A stretch of DNA of 64,000 nucleotides from Fremontodendron californicum (taxonomy: Eukaryota > Streptophyta > Magnoliopsida > Malvales > Malvaceae). Below the pieces are notes generated by a model that saw nothing but the letters and a program-made list of their open reading frames with translations, did no database searches and was not told the DNA's origin. Location: positions 24,469,010-24,533,009 of the forward strand of contig JAULJL010000002.1 of the NCBI GenBank assembly GCA_030761205.1. The letters are read 5' to 3'. Position numbers and translations under genes: made by a program. This document shows, piece by piece, positions 11,431-24,434 of the stretch (positions are counted from its first letter, which is position 1; each line of letters begins with the position of its first letter).

Positions 11431-12612
11431 CCAGAATGAGCAACAAAAAATGACAAGAGGACTCTAAGAAGATTAGCAATGGGTTTTGTTCTAGATGGCG
11501 AGATTCTTTACAAGAAAGGGAAAGATCAAGTCCTATTGAGGTGTGTTGGATCTGCCAAAGCTCGGAGAATCATAGAGGTAGTCCATGAAGGGATATATGG
11601 CACCCATGCTAATAGTCACATGCTTGCTACGCAGATTATGAGGGTAGTATATTATTGGCTGACGATGGAAGGATATTGTATCAGTTATTCCCAAAAGTGT
11701 CATAAATGCCACATCTATCTATACACATAAGATTCATGTGTCGCCATCGCCATTTTCAATGTGGGGAATGGATATGATTGGGCCTATAACCCCGAAAGCT
11801 TCAAATGGACATTGCTTCATCCTGGTGGCCATAGATTATTTCACAAAATAGGTGGAAGCTACTTCTTATACGAATGTAACGAAGTCGGTGGTATGCAGAT
11901 TTGTTAAGAAGGAAATCATATACCGATATGGATTGCCAACCAGAATTATTTCAGATAATGCTCTCAATCTGAATAATAAGATGATGAGAGAAGTGTGTAC
12001 TCAGTTCAAGATCACGCATCACAATTCGGCACCTTATCCTCTAAAGATGAATAGGGCTGTAGAAGCAGCCAACAAAAATATCAAGAAGATTGTCGAGAAG
12101 ATGACTGATGTGTACAAAGATTGGCATGAGATCTTGCCTTTTACTCTTCAAGAATATTCCACTTTGGTTCGCACATCTACAGGGGCAACGCCGTTTTCTT
12201 TGGTATATGGTATGGAAGCAGTGTTACCTATTGAAGTTGAGATTCCTTCACTTCGTGTTTTGATGGAAGTTGGCCTAGAAGAGGCGGAATAGGTTAGAGC
12301 TCGTTATGAACAACTGAATCTCATCGAGGATAAAAGATTGAAGGTGATTTGTCATGGGCAGTTGTATCAGAAAAAGATTATTCGAGCCCACAACAAGAAG
12401 GTTCGTCCTAGACAGTTTCGAGAAGGGGAGTTGGTACTTAGGAAATTCTCCCCATAGTTAAGGATCCATGAGGAAAATGGGCTCCCAATTGAGAAGGACC
12501 TTATGTGGTAAAAAGAGTTTTTTTTTTAGGAGCATTGATACTAACTCGGATGGACGGGGATGATTTGAGAAATCCCGTGAATGCTGATGAATTGAAGAAG
12601 TATTATGCTTGA
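11431..12612 (+). pseudogene. INT: Element A integrase (decayed)
   Basis: Stretch 11479-11730 has the HHCC zinc domain (VHEGIYGTHANSHMLATQIM, then CHKCHIY). The catalytic core follows with Asp in MDMIGPI near 11770, Asp in ISDNALNLNN near 11950 and Glu in AVEAANKNIKKI near 12060. The C-terminal GPYVVK module ends at the TGA at 12610-12612 after DELKKYYA. Stops TAG 11849-11851, TAG 12290-12292 and TGA 12490-12492 all sit at codons that are Trp in close relatives. Integrase inserts the cDNA into the chromosome; there is no chromodomain, as is normal for Tat-type elements. Confidence 0.9.
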
Positions 12613-15160
12613 AAAAAAAATTGTGATGCTGTGCGCATGGAAATTCGAATGATTCCAAGTGTAAAAATGGAAATTCTATATCTATTTCCCGTGAGGATTG
12701 CTTTTCAAAGAGAATATTCATGTTTGGTGTGATAAATGGCCATCTTTAATATTCCCTTCACTAAGAAGAAATTATCCCTAGTCACACCTTTGAGCCTTAG
12801 GAATTATTTCTTTCTTTGAACCTGATCGAGGATCACCCTCTACACTGGAAGGCAAATACGAGGAAAAATAATAAAAAATCATGGCAAAAAGGAAAGCCAT
12901 CGGAAAATGTGAAATCAAAGAATGGCAAATGAAAGCCAGCAATGAAAAGAGATTAAAAAATGGAAAAAGAAAAGAAAATTCCAAAAAAGGGGGACAAATG
13001 TTTCAAGAATGAATTCTCCTCAGAAAATGATCTTTGATCCAATCACCCTTAAAAAAAGAAAAAGAAAAGAAAAGTCCAAAAAAGGGGACAAATGTTTCAA
13101 GAATGAACTCTCCACAGGAAATGATCTTTGATCCAATCGCCCTTAAACACACTTTGGGCCTATTTATCTTTTCTTTCTAAACCTGAACCTTGGCCTACAT
13201 TACGTGCTTTAAAAGTCCATTTTCATCAAGCATGGATATTTAATTTGAAAGGTTGTTCTCAGAATTCATCCCATCTTTTGAATTTGCATTTTTACCTTTG
13301 AAGCATTTAGAATTCTCAAATGCAAGGTAGAATACAAGAAAAATCAGAAAACAAAAAAAATGAAAAATAATGTAAAAGGAGAGGATTAAGCCGAAAACCA
13401 ACAAAGGGTGACTTAATACCGAAAGAGGGACACTTGAGTTGAAAACCTGCAAAAGGCGGCTCAAGTACTGATTAAGGATTGAATCAATGCTCCGTGTAAA
13501 GGGGGAGAAAGTATTTGAAAATCAGAGGAAAGGGGAACAACTCAGTCTGAAGTAACTACGGAAGCCGAGAGATTACCCAAGTGAATTGCTCGTTCAAGAG
13601 AAATTTCAGATGGTTTGAAAAAGCAAGGTCCAAGATATTTTGCATCCGAGGCATCTACAACCTATAACTTTATATTTGTTTCTTATATCCTTGATATCCA
13701 CTTTTATCATTTTAAAACATTTTGTTGCAATAAATTTTTGTTATCCCTTTTATGACATTTGCTTGTTTCATACTTTCTTTCATACATTTTTGATATGCAT
13801 TTCGTTTGTTATTAAATTGAATGTTGATTAGTAAACATAAAAATCTTTAAATAAAAGGATTTCAGAGTATTACTAAGGAATAGATTTAAATATTAGAAAA
13901 GGTTTGGAAACCAATAATCTTGATGGAAAATTCACCAAGTCAAGGAAAACAGTGAATGTGTTGGAGACTTCGTCATGAAGTCAGAAAATTTATGAATTTC
14001 AGCTAAGTCAAAAACTGGGACTGTTTGACAATTTATCCTGAGTGAAAGGTTCCTTAAGTGGGCCATCAGTGAACTTTTGAAGACTCCATTATGAAGTCAG
14101 ATAATCTGTGAACTTCAAAGAAACCATGGATTAGAAATCATGACACAATCATTTGATTGCATTCATTCTTAGGAAACATACAAGCATTTGCAAAGCATGC
14201 CATTCTCATCATTGCATTTAGATAACACTATAGAAATTCGAAAAACTTTGGCTTCCCTAAATTGAACTCGTTCTGCTTCTCAAATGAGTCGAGCCCCGAG
14301 ATCGCCGTTGAGGTATGTTCCTTTCATTTTCAAGTTAAATTTATTTTTTCCAAATTGATCAAACCCAGTATCAATCTTAATAATTCCTTTTGATTTTAAA
14401 TGGAATCCATTCTGTTTATCAAATGACTTGAGCCCCGAGACCATCGTCGAGGTATTTCCTTTTTTAAATCGAATTCATTCTGCTTCTCAAATGAGTCGAG
14501 CCCCGACACCATCGTTGAGGTATTTCTTTTTGTTTTAAATCGAACTCGTTCTGTTTCTCAAATGAGTCGAGCCTCGAGACCATAGTCGAGGTATTTCTTT
14601 TTGTTTTATATCGAATTCATTATGTTTATCAAATGAGTCGAGCATCGAGACCATCATCGAGGTATTTCTTTTTGTTTTAAATCGAATTCATTCTGTTTCT
14701 CAAATGAGTTAAGCCTCGAGACCATAGTCGAGGTATTTCCTTTTGTTTTAAATTGAATTCATTCTGTTTATCAAATGAGTCGAGCCCCGGGACCATCGTC
14801 GAGGTATTTCCTTTTGTTTTAAATCGAATTCATTCTGTTTATCATATGAGTCGAGCCCCGAGACCGTCGTCGAGGTATTTTCTTTTGTTTTAAAAAAACT
14901 CGTTCTGCTTTTTAAATGAGTCAAATATTTTGTTCTAAAATCGAACCCGTTTCCTTAAGACGGGTCGAGCCTTGATTAGTTAGGGAACTCAATTTAAGGA
15001 CAAAATCTTCAATTTACAACTTTTTTCAACAAAAAAAAATGATGATGAAAATGATGAGTGATGAATGAAAACCCCTTTCCCTTTTCTTCACATATGATTT
15101 CACAAACAGGACAAAATTAGTGTTTGTTTATCTTTGCCTGATTCCTTATTCTCAGCAATA
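12613..15160 (+). other. Element A 3' untranslated region
   Basis: About 2.5 kb without coding similarity, A/G-rich, with lysine-like runs that explain small spurious ORFs. Blocks at 12610-13470 (ATTTCCCGTGAGGATTGC; GATCACCCTCTACACTGGAA; GAAAACCTGCAAAAGGCGGC) recur in elements C (44690-45510) and E (minus strand, 21720-22210). They are conserved 3' UTR modules of this element group. It ends with a tandem-repeat block and the PPT. Confidence 0.7.
14262..14975 (+). repeat. ~70-bp tandem repeat in 3' UTR of element A
   Basis: Eight or nine copies of a 68-75 bp unit, each with 'ctcaaatgagtcgagccc', a 'gagaccatcgtcgaggtatt' core and T-rich spacers. The last partial unit runs into CCTTAAGACGGGTCGAGCC. 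Variable tandem repeats just upstream of the 3' LTR are a known property of Tat/Ogre elements. Confidence 0.85.
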
Positions 15161-15176
15161 GCCAAAAAGAGGCAAC
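15161..15176 (+). other. Polypurine tract of element A
   Basis: GCCAAAAAGAGGCAAC directly precedes the LTR start TGTAAACACC. It aligns with the PPT of element C (CCAAAGAGGGGCAGC). It primes plus-strand DNA synthesis in this class. The surrounding 'gcctgattccttattctcag' is also shared with C. Confidence 0.7.
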
Positions 15177-18100
15177 TGTAAACACCTAATGTTGTCCGGG
15201 CCACTAAAACATGTATATTTTCTTCCTAAATTGATGTTTCAGAATGCAAAAAGGCTTTTCTCATCTTGCAGGTGGTACTCCGAGACTTAGTTTGAGAAAG
15301 TAGAAGGAAAAAGTCAAACTTGGAAAAGTCAACCCCAGAAAAGTCAACCCCAAAAAGTCAACTACTGGAAAAGTCAACCTACTTTCAAAATCAAGATTTG
15401 AAGTTCAATTGAAAGATGGTGAAAGAATTTTGATAATCCGAGGTTTACATTAAAAGATATGGAGTTCAGAAGTTGGGTTACGGAATTTTAGTAGAAAGGA
15501 AACCCTAGTTCGGGAAACTTGGGGAAAAGTGATTAAACGATCAAATTGGTCAGAATTGAAGGTTCCAAATGAAACATAAGAACTGACTACGGGTAATGGA
15601 GAAGCTACTTGGAAGAAAAACTGAAAGAAAAGTCAATTTGGAAGAAAACCGAGAACTAGGGTTTTTGGCGAATTTTGGTAAAATTTGAGAAAATTGCATA
15701 AATGGCCTGATTCGGTAAAACTAAAGCCCCTAATTGATGAGGAGTGATTAAACAATTATAGCCTAAGGCTCATATTGAAGAAATTCTGAGAAAAAAGCCG
15801 ATTGGAGAAAAAAAGAGAAAACGAGGAGATTCTTGACACTGAAAAGAGGAAAAATCAAAACGGAAGGGAGTTTGATTGTAAAAATTGGGCATTTTTGGAC
15901 CAACTCTAATTCAATATATGAAAAAGGCACAGAAAAAGAAAATCTGGAAATCGAACTTGTTTTGAGCAAAATTGGGCTTCGAAGGCAAAAGGGAAAAATT
16001 CGGGAAAAATACCAAATGAGCTCAAAAAATTCTAAAAATTTGCAGATCTCATTCTTAAATCATTTCGGAGATATTGGAGAAAGAAAATATGGATTCGGAG
16101 TTCGTTTGCAAAATGGCCAAATCCCGGGCCCACTATGTAGAAATTCAAAAGGATAAATCCCGAAAAAATAGCAAATGAGTTCCAAAAATTTTGAAAATTT
16201 GCAGATCTCAGTATTAAATTATTTGGAAGATATTGGCAAAAGAAAATCTGGATTTGGAGCTCGTTTACAAAATGGCCAAATCCCGGGCCCACTATGTAGA
16301 AATTCAAAAGGATAAATCCCAAAAAAATAGCAAATGAGTTCCAAAAATTTTGAAAATTTTGAAAATTTGCAAATCTGTTTCTTAAATTATTTGGAATATA
16401 TTGGTGAAAGAAAATCTGGATTCGGAGCTCGTTTGCAAAATGGCCAAATCCTGAGCCCACTATGTAGAAATTCAAGAAAATAAATCTAGAAAAAATAGCA
16501 AATGAGCTCCAAAAATTACCAAAACTTCCATATGACACTTTTAATTTATTTGGAAGAGATTGGTGAAGAAAAATCTGGATTCGGAGCTCATTTACAAAAT
16601 GGTAAAAGTTCGGGTGCACAAAGGACAATTTTGGAAGAAAAATCTAAAAAAATAGCAAACGGACTCGAAAATTTTTGAAAACTTCCAGAATTTAATTTTT
16701 TTTATTATTTCAAAAGTATTGAAAAAAGAAAATTTGAATTTGAAGTCTGTTTGCTTTTTATTTAGGTTCGGGGGTCAAAAAGGTTATTTTACCGAAAAAT
16801 CGAAAATGGCCAATTTGTAACAAAGAAAAATATGAAAGATGAAGGAATTGCTGAGATAATTCCTCCCTTGGTCAGTCAGCATAGAGGAGAAGAGGGAAGC
16901 TTGATCAATTTGATTCCTTAGTCATTATCAAGCTCAAAATGCTTTCACTAGTACCTTGCAAATGGTCCCCCTTCATCCAATGGCTTAGGTGCCTTGTAGT
17001 AAAGTTGAATGCACTATTCAATGGCCAAGATTAAATGCCAAGATGAAATTTTTATTTGTCATGAAATAACCCTCATCCAATATCCAATAATGGAAGAATA
17101 AAGATGAGCACAATGAATCCAAGGGTTGGCGTTCATTCGGCCAAGCAAGGGACTGCATGGGATTGATGTTTTTCATCCAATGGCTTAGGCCATTTACAAG
17201 GGTTGAGTACACATTTTAAGGGCTGAGATTAAATGCCAAGATGATATTTTTATGTTGTCATGAAAGAATCTTCATCCAATGGCCAAAAATGGAAGAAGAA
17301 AGATAAGCACAACTCATCCAAGGGCAGAGGTTCATTCAGCCAAGCAAGGGAGAGCTTGGGATTGTATCCTTATTTCATATAAGGGCTGAGGTTATTAGAA
17401 GGGTTGAGTTCACATCTTAGGGGCTGCTATCAATTGTCAAGAAGGTATTTTTATTGTGTCATCAAAAGATCCTAATCTAATGGCCAAAATTGGAAGAGAA
17501 AAAGTGCAAAAATCATCCAAGGGTGAGGGATGCCAATCGGCCAAGAGGAAAGGAAAGGGGGAATGTTTGTTTTTTCCATATAGCTAGTTCATTTGATGGA
17601 GGAGGGCAGTAGCTAATTTAGCAAAGAAGATGTTTTGAAAGAAAGAAAATAAATGTTTTTTAAAAAGAGCTTGAAGGTAGTCATTTCTACCTAGCTTTAG
17701 CATGGTTTTCTTCTTATTTTCCATGTTGATTTCTTGATTTTCCATTTTGTTTTCCTACAAAATTTCTCATAGAAATCAAAGTTTTAAAATGTTTACTTAA
17801 GTTTTCATCTTTTCTTCTTCATAAAAAATGGTTGAAAACAATTTTTTTACACAGTTTTTGCTTGGCCGAATTTGACATGAATGCTTGCCTTGATTTTTCT
17901 TTTTTTCTTCTTTGCATGTTGTTGTGGAAAAATGATTTTGGAAGGTTTTATTTAAGTATTTAATGTTTTGATTTTTTTACAAAAAATGAAGCAAAAGAGG
18001 TTGAAATGGCTACTTGATCTTGATACATATCAAGTGACCATGGTTAGGGGAGAGGCTATGCCCATTTTTACCAACCATGAAGCTCACCTCTATTTTTGTT

Positions 18101-21100
18101 GATTGGCATGGTTTATTTTCTGATTTTTTGAAATGGAAAGGCTTCATGATCTTGACAATATCAAGTGATTATGGTTAGGGGAGAGGCTAAGCCCATTTTG
18201 TACCAACCATGGAGCTTAACTTTCCTTGTTTGGTTTATTAGTTTTTCTTGTTATTTTCTTTGCATGTATATGTTTATTTTAATCATGTTCTTTACATTTT
18301 TTATGCTATATTTGCTTTTATATTTTTTTATGAAATGATATTTCCTTGTAAGTTTAAGCCCTTGTGTTTTTCTTGATTATATTTTGCATTCTTCATCATG
18401 TATCATACCTTGTATGTTGCCATGTATGCATCTTATATTCTTCATCATGTATGCATACCTTGTGCATCTTGATTTAGTATGCCATGTGTTTTTGAAAATG
18501 CCATGCTCATTTAGGTTTAGGACCATTCGGCCGCCTCCAAATTTTATACATTGTATATGCATTTTCAACATGCTAGTTGATAGGTTTGCACTTCCATGCC
18601 ATGATTTTGTGTATTTTGGTTTAAAATGATATGTGTTTGTGTTATTTGCTAGATAGGATTGCCTTAGGTTATCTAGTGGCCATTCGGCCTCATCATGCAT
18701 TCCTTGCCTTGTGTGTGCATTTGCATTTTGTTTAGGTACCATGCTTTGCATTATTATGCCTTGAGATTGTGTATTGGGTGTTGTTTGTTCATGCATTAGT
18801 ATTAGGTTTATTGGTCATTATATGTTCATGATATTCCCATGCATTCTCATCACATTTTAGCTCTAAGCCATCTTTGTATTGCCATGCATATTAGGTCTTA
18901 GATCATATTGGTATTGACATGCATTGCTATGCTATTTAGGTCTTAGGTCACATTAGTATTGTCATGCATATTCATAACACATTAGGTCTAAGTCACATTT
19001 GCATTATCAAGCATTTCATACATATTAAGTTAGGATAGCATTTATTGCCATGCAAACTCATGCTAGGCATTTAGGTTATTTTGAATTGCCATGCATTTCC
19101 TTCATTATTTAGGTTTTAAATCATGTATTTCATGCATTCAAATTGTTGTATGTTCATGCATATCATTTCATGCCACATGATTTATGACTTAGGCCAATCA
19201 ATGGCTCAAAGTCATGCTCACTTGAGCATACTTGTGGAAAATTAAAGGGTTATCAAATTGATTATTCTACCATTGTGATTTCTTTTATTTAGCCAATCTT
19301 TGTCTAACTCTTTAGAAGTATTAGCTACTGTTTATAGGTCTTTAGGAGAGTCCCCAACATTTTACTTTGATTTTTAAATGATCTTATCAAAGGCAAAAAA
19401 TGTGTTTTGACAAAACAGTTTTTCATCCAGTACTTGGAATTTCCTGATTTTTTTGGGATGTCTTATTTAATCATAAAATTAAGACAATTTTTTATCATGT
19501 GGTTTTACATGTTTTGAGTCTCCAGTATTGTTTTTAGATTTTTTTGGATTTTTAAAAATAAGTAATAAATTCGTGATTTAAAACTGGACAATAGAGGCAG
19601 ATTTGAATTCAAAAGAAAAACAATTGTTAAATTTGGCTAGGAAGTTTAGCTACTGTCCTAGCTTGGTTTTTAGTCTATTTTAAACTTTAAAAATGATTTT
19701 ATAAACCTCGGGTTAAGGGTGGTCAAGTCCGGGATTTTCAAACTTAGGAAATTAGAGCCATTTAAAAGGGGGGTTCGGCTAGGGTTTCATTGTCATCCAA
19801 GATTTTCAAAATTATTTTCAAACAAATCACAAAGTATTTTGATTTTAGAAAATTGAATTTGATATATTTTCCAAAGGTAGCCGGATATCTTTTTAGATAT
19901 ACGGATTTCCTTAATTAAAGGAAAAATACACTTTCATGCATTGCATTTTCCATATTCATGCATATTGTATAATTTTTGTTTTTTTTTGCTATGGTAATTT
20001 CTATGGCATTGTTATTATTTTGATTTATATTCTATGGTGTCATTGTTTGTCATATGGTTTTGAATATTTCATGTTATCCTATATTTTTTATGTAATCATT
20101 TATTTTTGTCACATCATTTAGCATATACTATGTTCATGCATCATTATTTTTATTTTCATGCATCGTTCATGATAGCATTATTTTATGTTTCATATCATTT
20201 CATGTCACTTAGTTTATATTCCATGTCATTTAGGTTATATTAATTAGAATATGCCATGTCATTTAAAATATGCCACATCATTTACATTTGCCATGTCATT
20301 TAAATCATTTTATTCAATTTAGAATATACCATGTTACTTAGGTTATTTCCTTTCATATAGAATAAATTATGTCACTTATGACATTTCATTTCATTTAGGA
20401 TATTTCATTTCATTTAGAATATTATGTTATTTAAATCATTTCATTTCATTTAGAATATGTTATGCCATTTGAATTATGTCATACCATTTAGGTTGCATTA
20501 TATTATCTAGACTTTGCTATGTCATTTTATTTGTGTCACACATGTTCATATTCATATATATTTTTTTAAATGTTTTGAAAAAGATAATGATTTTCAATAA
20601 AATAAAGATATTCCTGAGTTAAAATAATTCATGAGTTTTTTGCCGGGTTTGCTGGGGAGGATATCATCAATTATCATTAATAACGGAATATCTTCTTTAA
20701 AACGAGAATGATTCGGAAAATTTTCCAAAATAATAAAAAAATTTATATTTTGCCACGTCTGTTGGGGAACATAGGAAAATTTTGAATTAATAAATTCCGG
20801 ATCATTTTCAATTAAAAATGGAATTATTTTTTCTTTAAATTAGGAATTAACTTGAAATACTAAATTAAAAACCAACTTTTTTTTACCGAGACTTGAGATA
20901 ACACACGATTAATAAGGTACCATTTTATACGGGCGTTGTGGGGGTGCTAATCCTTCCCTGCACGTAACCGAGTCCCGAACCCGATTCTTCGATTTTCTCT
21001 GGTTTATAAGCAGACTTGAAATTTGTTTTAACAAATGTTTTAATTAATTTTAAAATGTTTTACAAAACCGGTTTTAATAGGTGGCCGATCACACCTAGCT

Positions 21101-21261
21101 AAAAAAGATTGGTGGCGACTCCATGTCTTTTTCAAGGTCATTTTCAAAACCTTCATTTTTCAAGAGGAATTAAGTCGACTTTTTCTCGAGCTTTTTCTAA
21201 TGTCACGCTTAACGAATAATAAATTCTTGCGATGAGACTTGCTATTTTTTAGGTTGCGACA
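15177..21261 (+). repeat. 3' LTR of element A (about 6.1 kb)
   Basis: It begins TGTAAACACCTAATGTTGTC and ends TAGGTTGCGACA, matching both ends of the element C LTRs (TGTAGACACC ... TTGCGACA). The first ~1.6 kb and last ~2.4 kb are recognisably related to C's LTRs, and the middle is longer and more diverged. Inside lie four or five ~160-bp units (16013-16660), a long CATG/ATTTAGG-rich low-complexity part (18370-20560), one copy of the unit that is triplicated in C (19410-19620) and the conserved U5 block (20899-20985). No matching 5' LTR is in the window, so A is truncated at its left end. Confidence 0.85.
16013..16660 (+). repeat. ~160-bp tandem units inside the element A LTR
   Basis: Units start near 16013, 16169, 16329, 16498 and 16650. 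Each contains AGCAAATGAG, GGAGTTCGTTTGC-type text and GCAAAATGGCCAAATCCCGG. The same array, with about four units, occurs in both C LTRs (35029-35510 and 49965-50450). A long minus-strand reading frame here is only a by-product of the periodicity. Confidence 0.75.
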
Positions 21262-23256
21262 AATGCGACTTCGGATCTTTCAAAAACTGGTGATTACTTC
21301 CAAGAATGAACGAGGTGAATCAACAATTTGGCTCTTTCAAGTGAATTGAGTGTTTCAAGATTTCGATCATTAAGAAAGACTTCATCACATAAGGAAAGGT
21401 CAATGTTTCTTCGTCTAGACTCACAATGAATTTTCTTTAATAATCAGGTTTTCACAAAAAGATTTGTTTTGAAAACACAATCCATTTTGGCATTCTCTCT
21501 TAGTTTCTTGATGTGTAGCATTTCAACAAAAGTCAAGACTAGCTATAAGGGGTTCAAAATTTGGGAGAGAAAGGAAAAGGATTTTCAAATTTGGAGCAAC
21601 CCATCCAAACGGGTTAATGCATTGGTTGATTCAAGGTGTCTTTTCTTTTGGGGCTTCTTATTGGAGTCTTGCCACAATCTTGCAAAATTTCTAGAGTTGC
21701 CTTCACATTTTCATCTTTTGCTCTAGACTGCCCGTTTTTGGGTTTTCACCCTAGAGCTTCATTCTCTTCCTTTTTTCTTTTTTTTTTGATTATTCTATCA
21801 TGCATTTGAGAATTCAAAAATTCTTTCAAAGACAAAATGTGAATCCAAAGAGATGGAATAAAGTCTAAGGAAAAACTCTTCAAGTTAAATATCCATACTT
21901 AATCAAAATGGACTTTTAAAACATGTAATGTAGGCTAGGGCTTGGGGTTATGTAAGAATGGATAATCAGGCCCAAAATATGTGTTAAAGGTAATCAAACC
22001 AAGGATCATTTGTTGACATTCGTCCTATTTTCTTCTCAGAACATTTCATATCTTCCTCTTCATTTTCTCATTTTTTTTCTCTTATCATTTTTTTTCGTTT
22101 CGTTTTTTGAAAGGGAGTTCAAAAGTTTGGAACTCAATTACTCACTCAAGCTTTTCCAAAAAGATCTTTCTTCATCCTTGCCCCCCAATGTGGAGGGTGA
22201 TCCTTGGTTAGGGTTCATTTAGAAATAATTAATAGGCTCAAAAAAGGTAGAAAAGGATAATTTTCTCATTTTGTGAAGGACATGAAAGATAGTCATTTCT
22301 CATATTAAGTATAGATACTTACATTGAAAGCAATCCTCAGGTGGATAGATAATTATAATTTCATTTTACCTTTGGAATCATTTGAATACTTCATATGCAT
22401 GATGTCACAATCATTTTTTTTTTTTTTTGCAATTCATGTAAAATGCATCACTACAATATCTCATTCAAGTGAAGGCCAACCCAACAATTTTCCATTTCGT
22501 GGTCTACTTAGGATGTCAATGCAATTTTCATTCAATCACAGAGGAAAAGTTTGCATATGTCGAAATTGTGTGCAAGGATATCATAAACATTTGGCTTCTT
22601 GGGGTAATTTTGCCCCAAGATGTGGGCGAAGGAATTGGACATTGCTCAGGATACTCAAAGCTGATGGGAAATATGGTCTTTTGATAATCTTGCCCCATAT
22701 GTAGACAAAGAGCAACCGTTTGGAAAGGGATTGAAAAGTTTGAGCATGGTGAAATAATTTAGGTATGTTGTGTTTGAAGCTCTAGATAGCCTTGACACTT
22801 ATCAGATTACCAAAATCAAGATTCTTTTAAGAGAGTGCCTCATGTATTGGCTTCCAAAAATATTTTGCAAATTAATTTGTCATTTTCATTGCTCATTTCC
22901 TAGATGAAGATCATTATCTCTTTATGGTCAGGTGAAAAAGTAAGGGTTCATGAAATTTCAAACTTATATTCATCAAAGGAATCAAGCTTTTGAGTGTTCA
23001 ACAAATGACTCAAAGTATGAAAGTATTTATCAAGGTTGGCTCATAGTAATCACCAATTCCTTAGAAATCCTCAACATTTTTCTTCATTTGAAAAGGAATA
23101 AAAAATAGAAAGAAATTACATGGGGCTTTAATTTTCACCGTTTGGGAAATCTAAGATAAAAGTTAAAAACTTCAAATCTATAGGATGATATAATGCACAA
23201 TAATTGAAGATTGCCCTTGATTGGTATGTTGCTTTTTTGAACATCAATCTTGAGAT
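21262..23256 (-). other. Element E 3' UTR
   Basis: No coding similarity. On the minus strand it carries the same 3' UTR modules as A and C: GAAAACCCAAAAACGGGCAG at about 21730-21755, and the ATGAACCCTAACCAAGGATC and CACCCTCCACATTGGGGGGC blocks at about 22180-22220. It therefore belongs to the same element group and is directly fused to gag. Confidence 0.6.
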
Positions 23257-24434
23257 CTATCTGCTTTGATGACCATTAACAAACTCTTTGAGTATTGCTG
23301 GATCTGTATCAATTAAAGCTTGAACCTTGTATTTGAATGCAATACAATTCTCCATTGAATGTCCTTCAATTCCATCATGGTATTCACATTTGACATTAGG
23401 GTCATACCATTTCGGGTAAGGAGGCTTTCTAGGCTTTGTAGGGACAATGGAAATTTTGTGGCCTTGAACAAGTAGGGGAAGAAGCTTTGTGTAAGACGTT
23501 AGAAGAGAGTGATACACTTTAGTTCTCTTTCTCTTATGGCCCTGAGGGTAACCTGAAGTAATCACTCGATCTTTTGGTAAAGTCAATATTTGGGATGGAA
23601 GAGCTTGGGCAAAAGACATTAGAGTATAACCATAAAATGGTTGAGGCAAATTATCAGCATTTGGAAATGAGTCAATATGAGTATCCATGGGTTCCTCTTA
23701 CAGCATTCCAAATTTCCTTATGTTTGGCCTTTGGACAGCAATTGCTTGGACATGTTCATCGGAAACATCACTCTTCTTTCCATCGATAGTTCTTGAACTG
23801 ATATCCGCGATTTTCCCGTTTCTTATCCCATCTTCAATCCTACCCACTGAGAACAATAAGTCTGCAAATTCTGAAAAAGCATTGCCAACCAATTTTTTGT
23901 CATAGTATGGAATAGGAAATGTATCAACAAACAAGGAATAAATCTCTCTAATAGTAAGAGGTGGTTGAACTTGTGATGCTGCTTCCTTCCATCTAGCAGA
24001 GTACTCTTTGTAGCTTTCATTTAGACTCTTTCTCATGTTTTTAAGTGTCAATCGGTTTAGAACTATCTCTAACATATGCTTATAATGCTGCATAAATGCC
24101 GAGATAAGTCTCTCCAAGTACAAACTTGGCCTTTCTTCAATCTGTGATATCATTCAGCTGCTGGCCCCGTCAGGCTATCTCGGAAGACATGAATAAGCAA
24201 CTTCTCATTACTGGCTTATGGGACCATTTTGTGACAATACGTGGCTATATGTGTTTCAGGGCATTTGGTTCTATCATACTTTTCGAACTCTGGAACTCTA
24301 AACTTTGGTGGAATGACAACGTCTGGAACCAAATAGAATTCCTTATGATCGTAAAACTCATCCCCACCATCAACAGCTTGCATTCTTTCTTCCAAAAGGT
24401 GATACTTTCGTTGTGCATCTAAATCCCAGACCAT
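23257..24434 (-). pseudogene. gag: Element E gag (decayed)
   Basis: Three minus-strand open pieces in order: 24434-24216 (KYHLLEERMQAVDGG, VVIPPKFRVPEFEKYDRTK), 24153-23698 (LKNMRKSLNESYKEYSARWK, QVQPPLTIREIYSLF, YYDKKLVGNAF) and 23688-23257, with the knuckle CEYHDGIEGHSMENC. They match the capsid-like and zinc-knuckle-like parts of the other gags here. At least two frameshifts and a TGA at the Trp of the RWY motif disrupt it. It ends about 30 residues after the knuckle, as in C, whereas A and B continue to a second knuckle and protease. Confidence 0.8.

Noticed and set aside
16032..16628. 198-aa minus-strand reading frame with a repeated hydrophobic pattern
   Set aside because: It exactly follows the ~160-bp tandem units of the LTR; the repeats keep the frame open by periodicity. 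The same pattern appears at 35046-35366 and 49981-50298.
18377..18796. 139-aa minus-strand frame inside the LTR of A
   Set aside because: Made of CATG/ATGCAT low-complexity text with no family resemblance. The opposite strand is open for the same reason.
22324..22704. 126-aa plus-strand frame in the 3' UTR of E
   Set aside because: The region aligns in reverse with non-coding 3' UTR modules of A and C, and no motif is seen.
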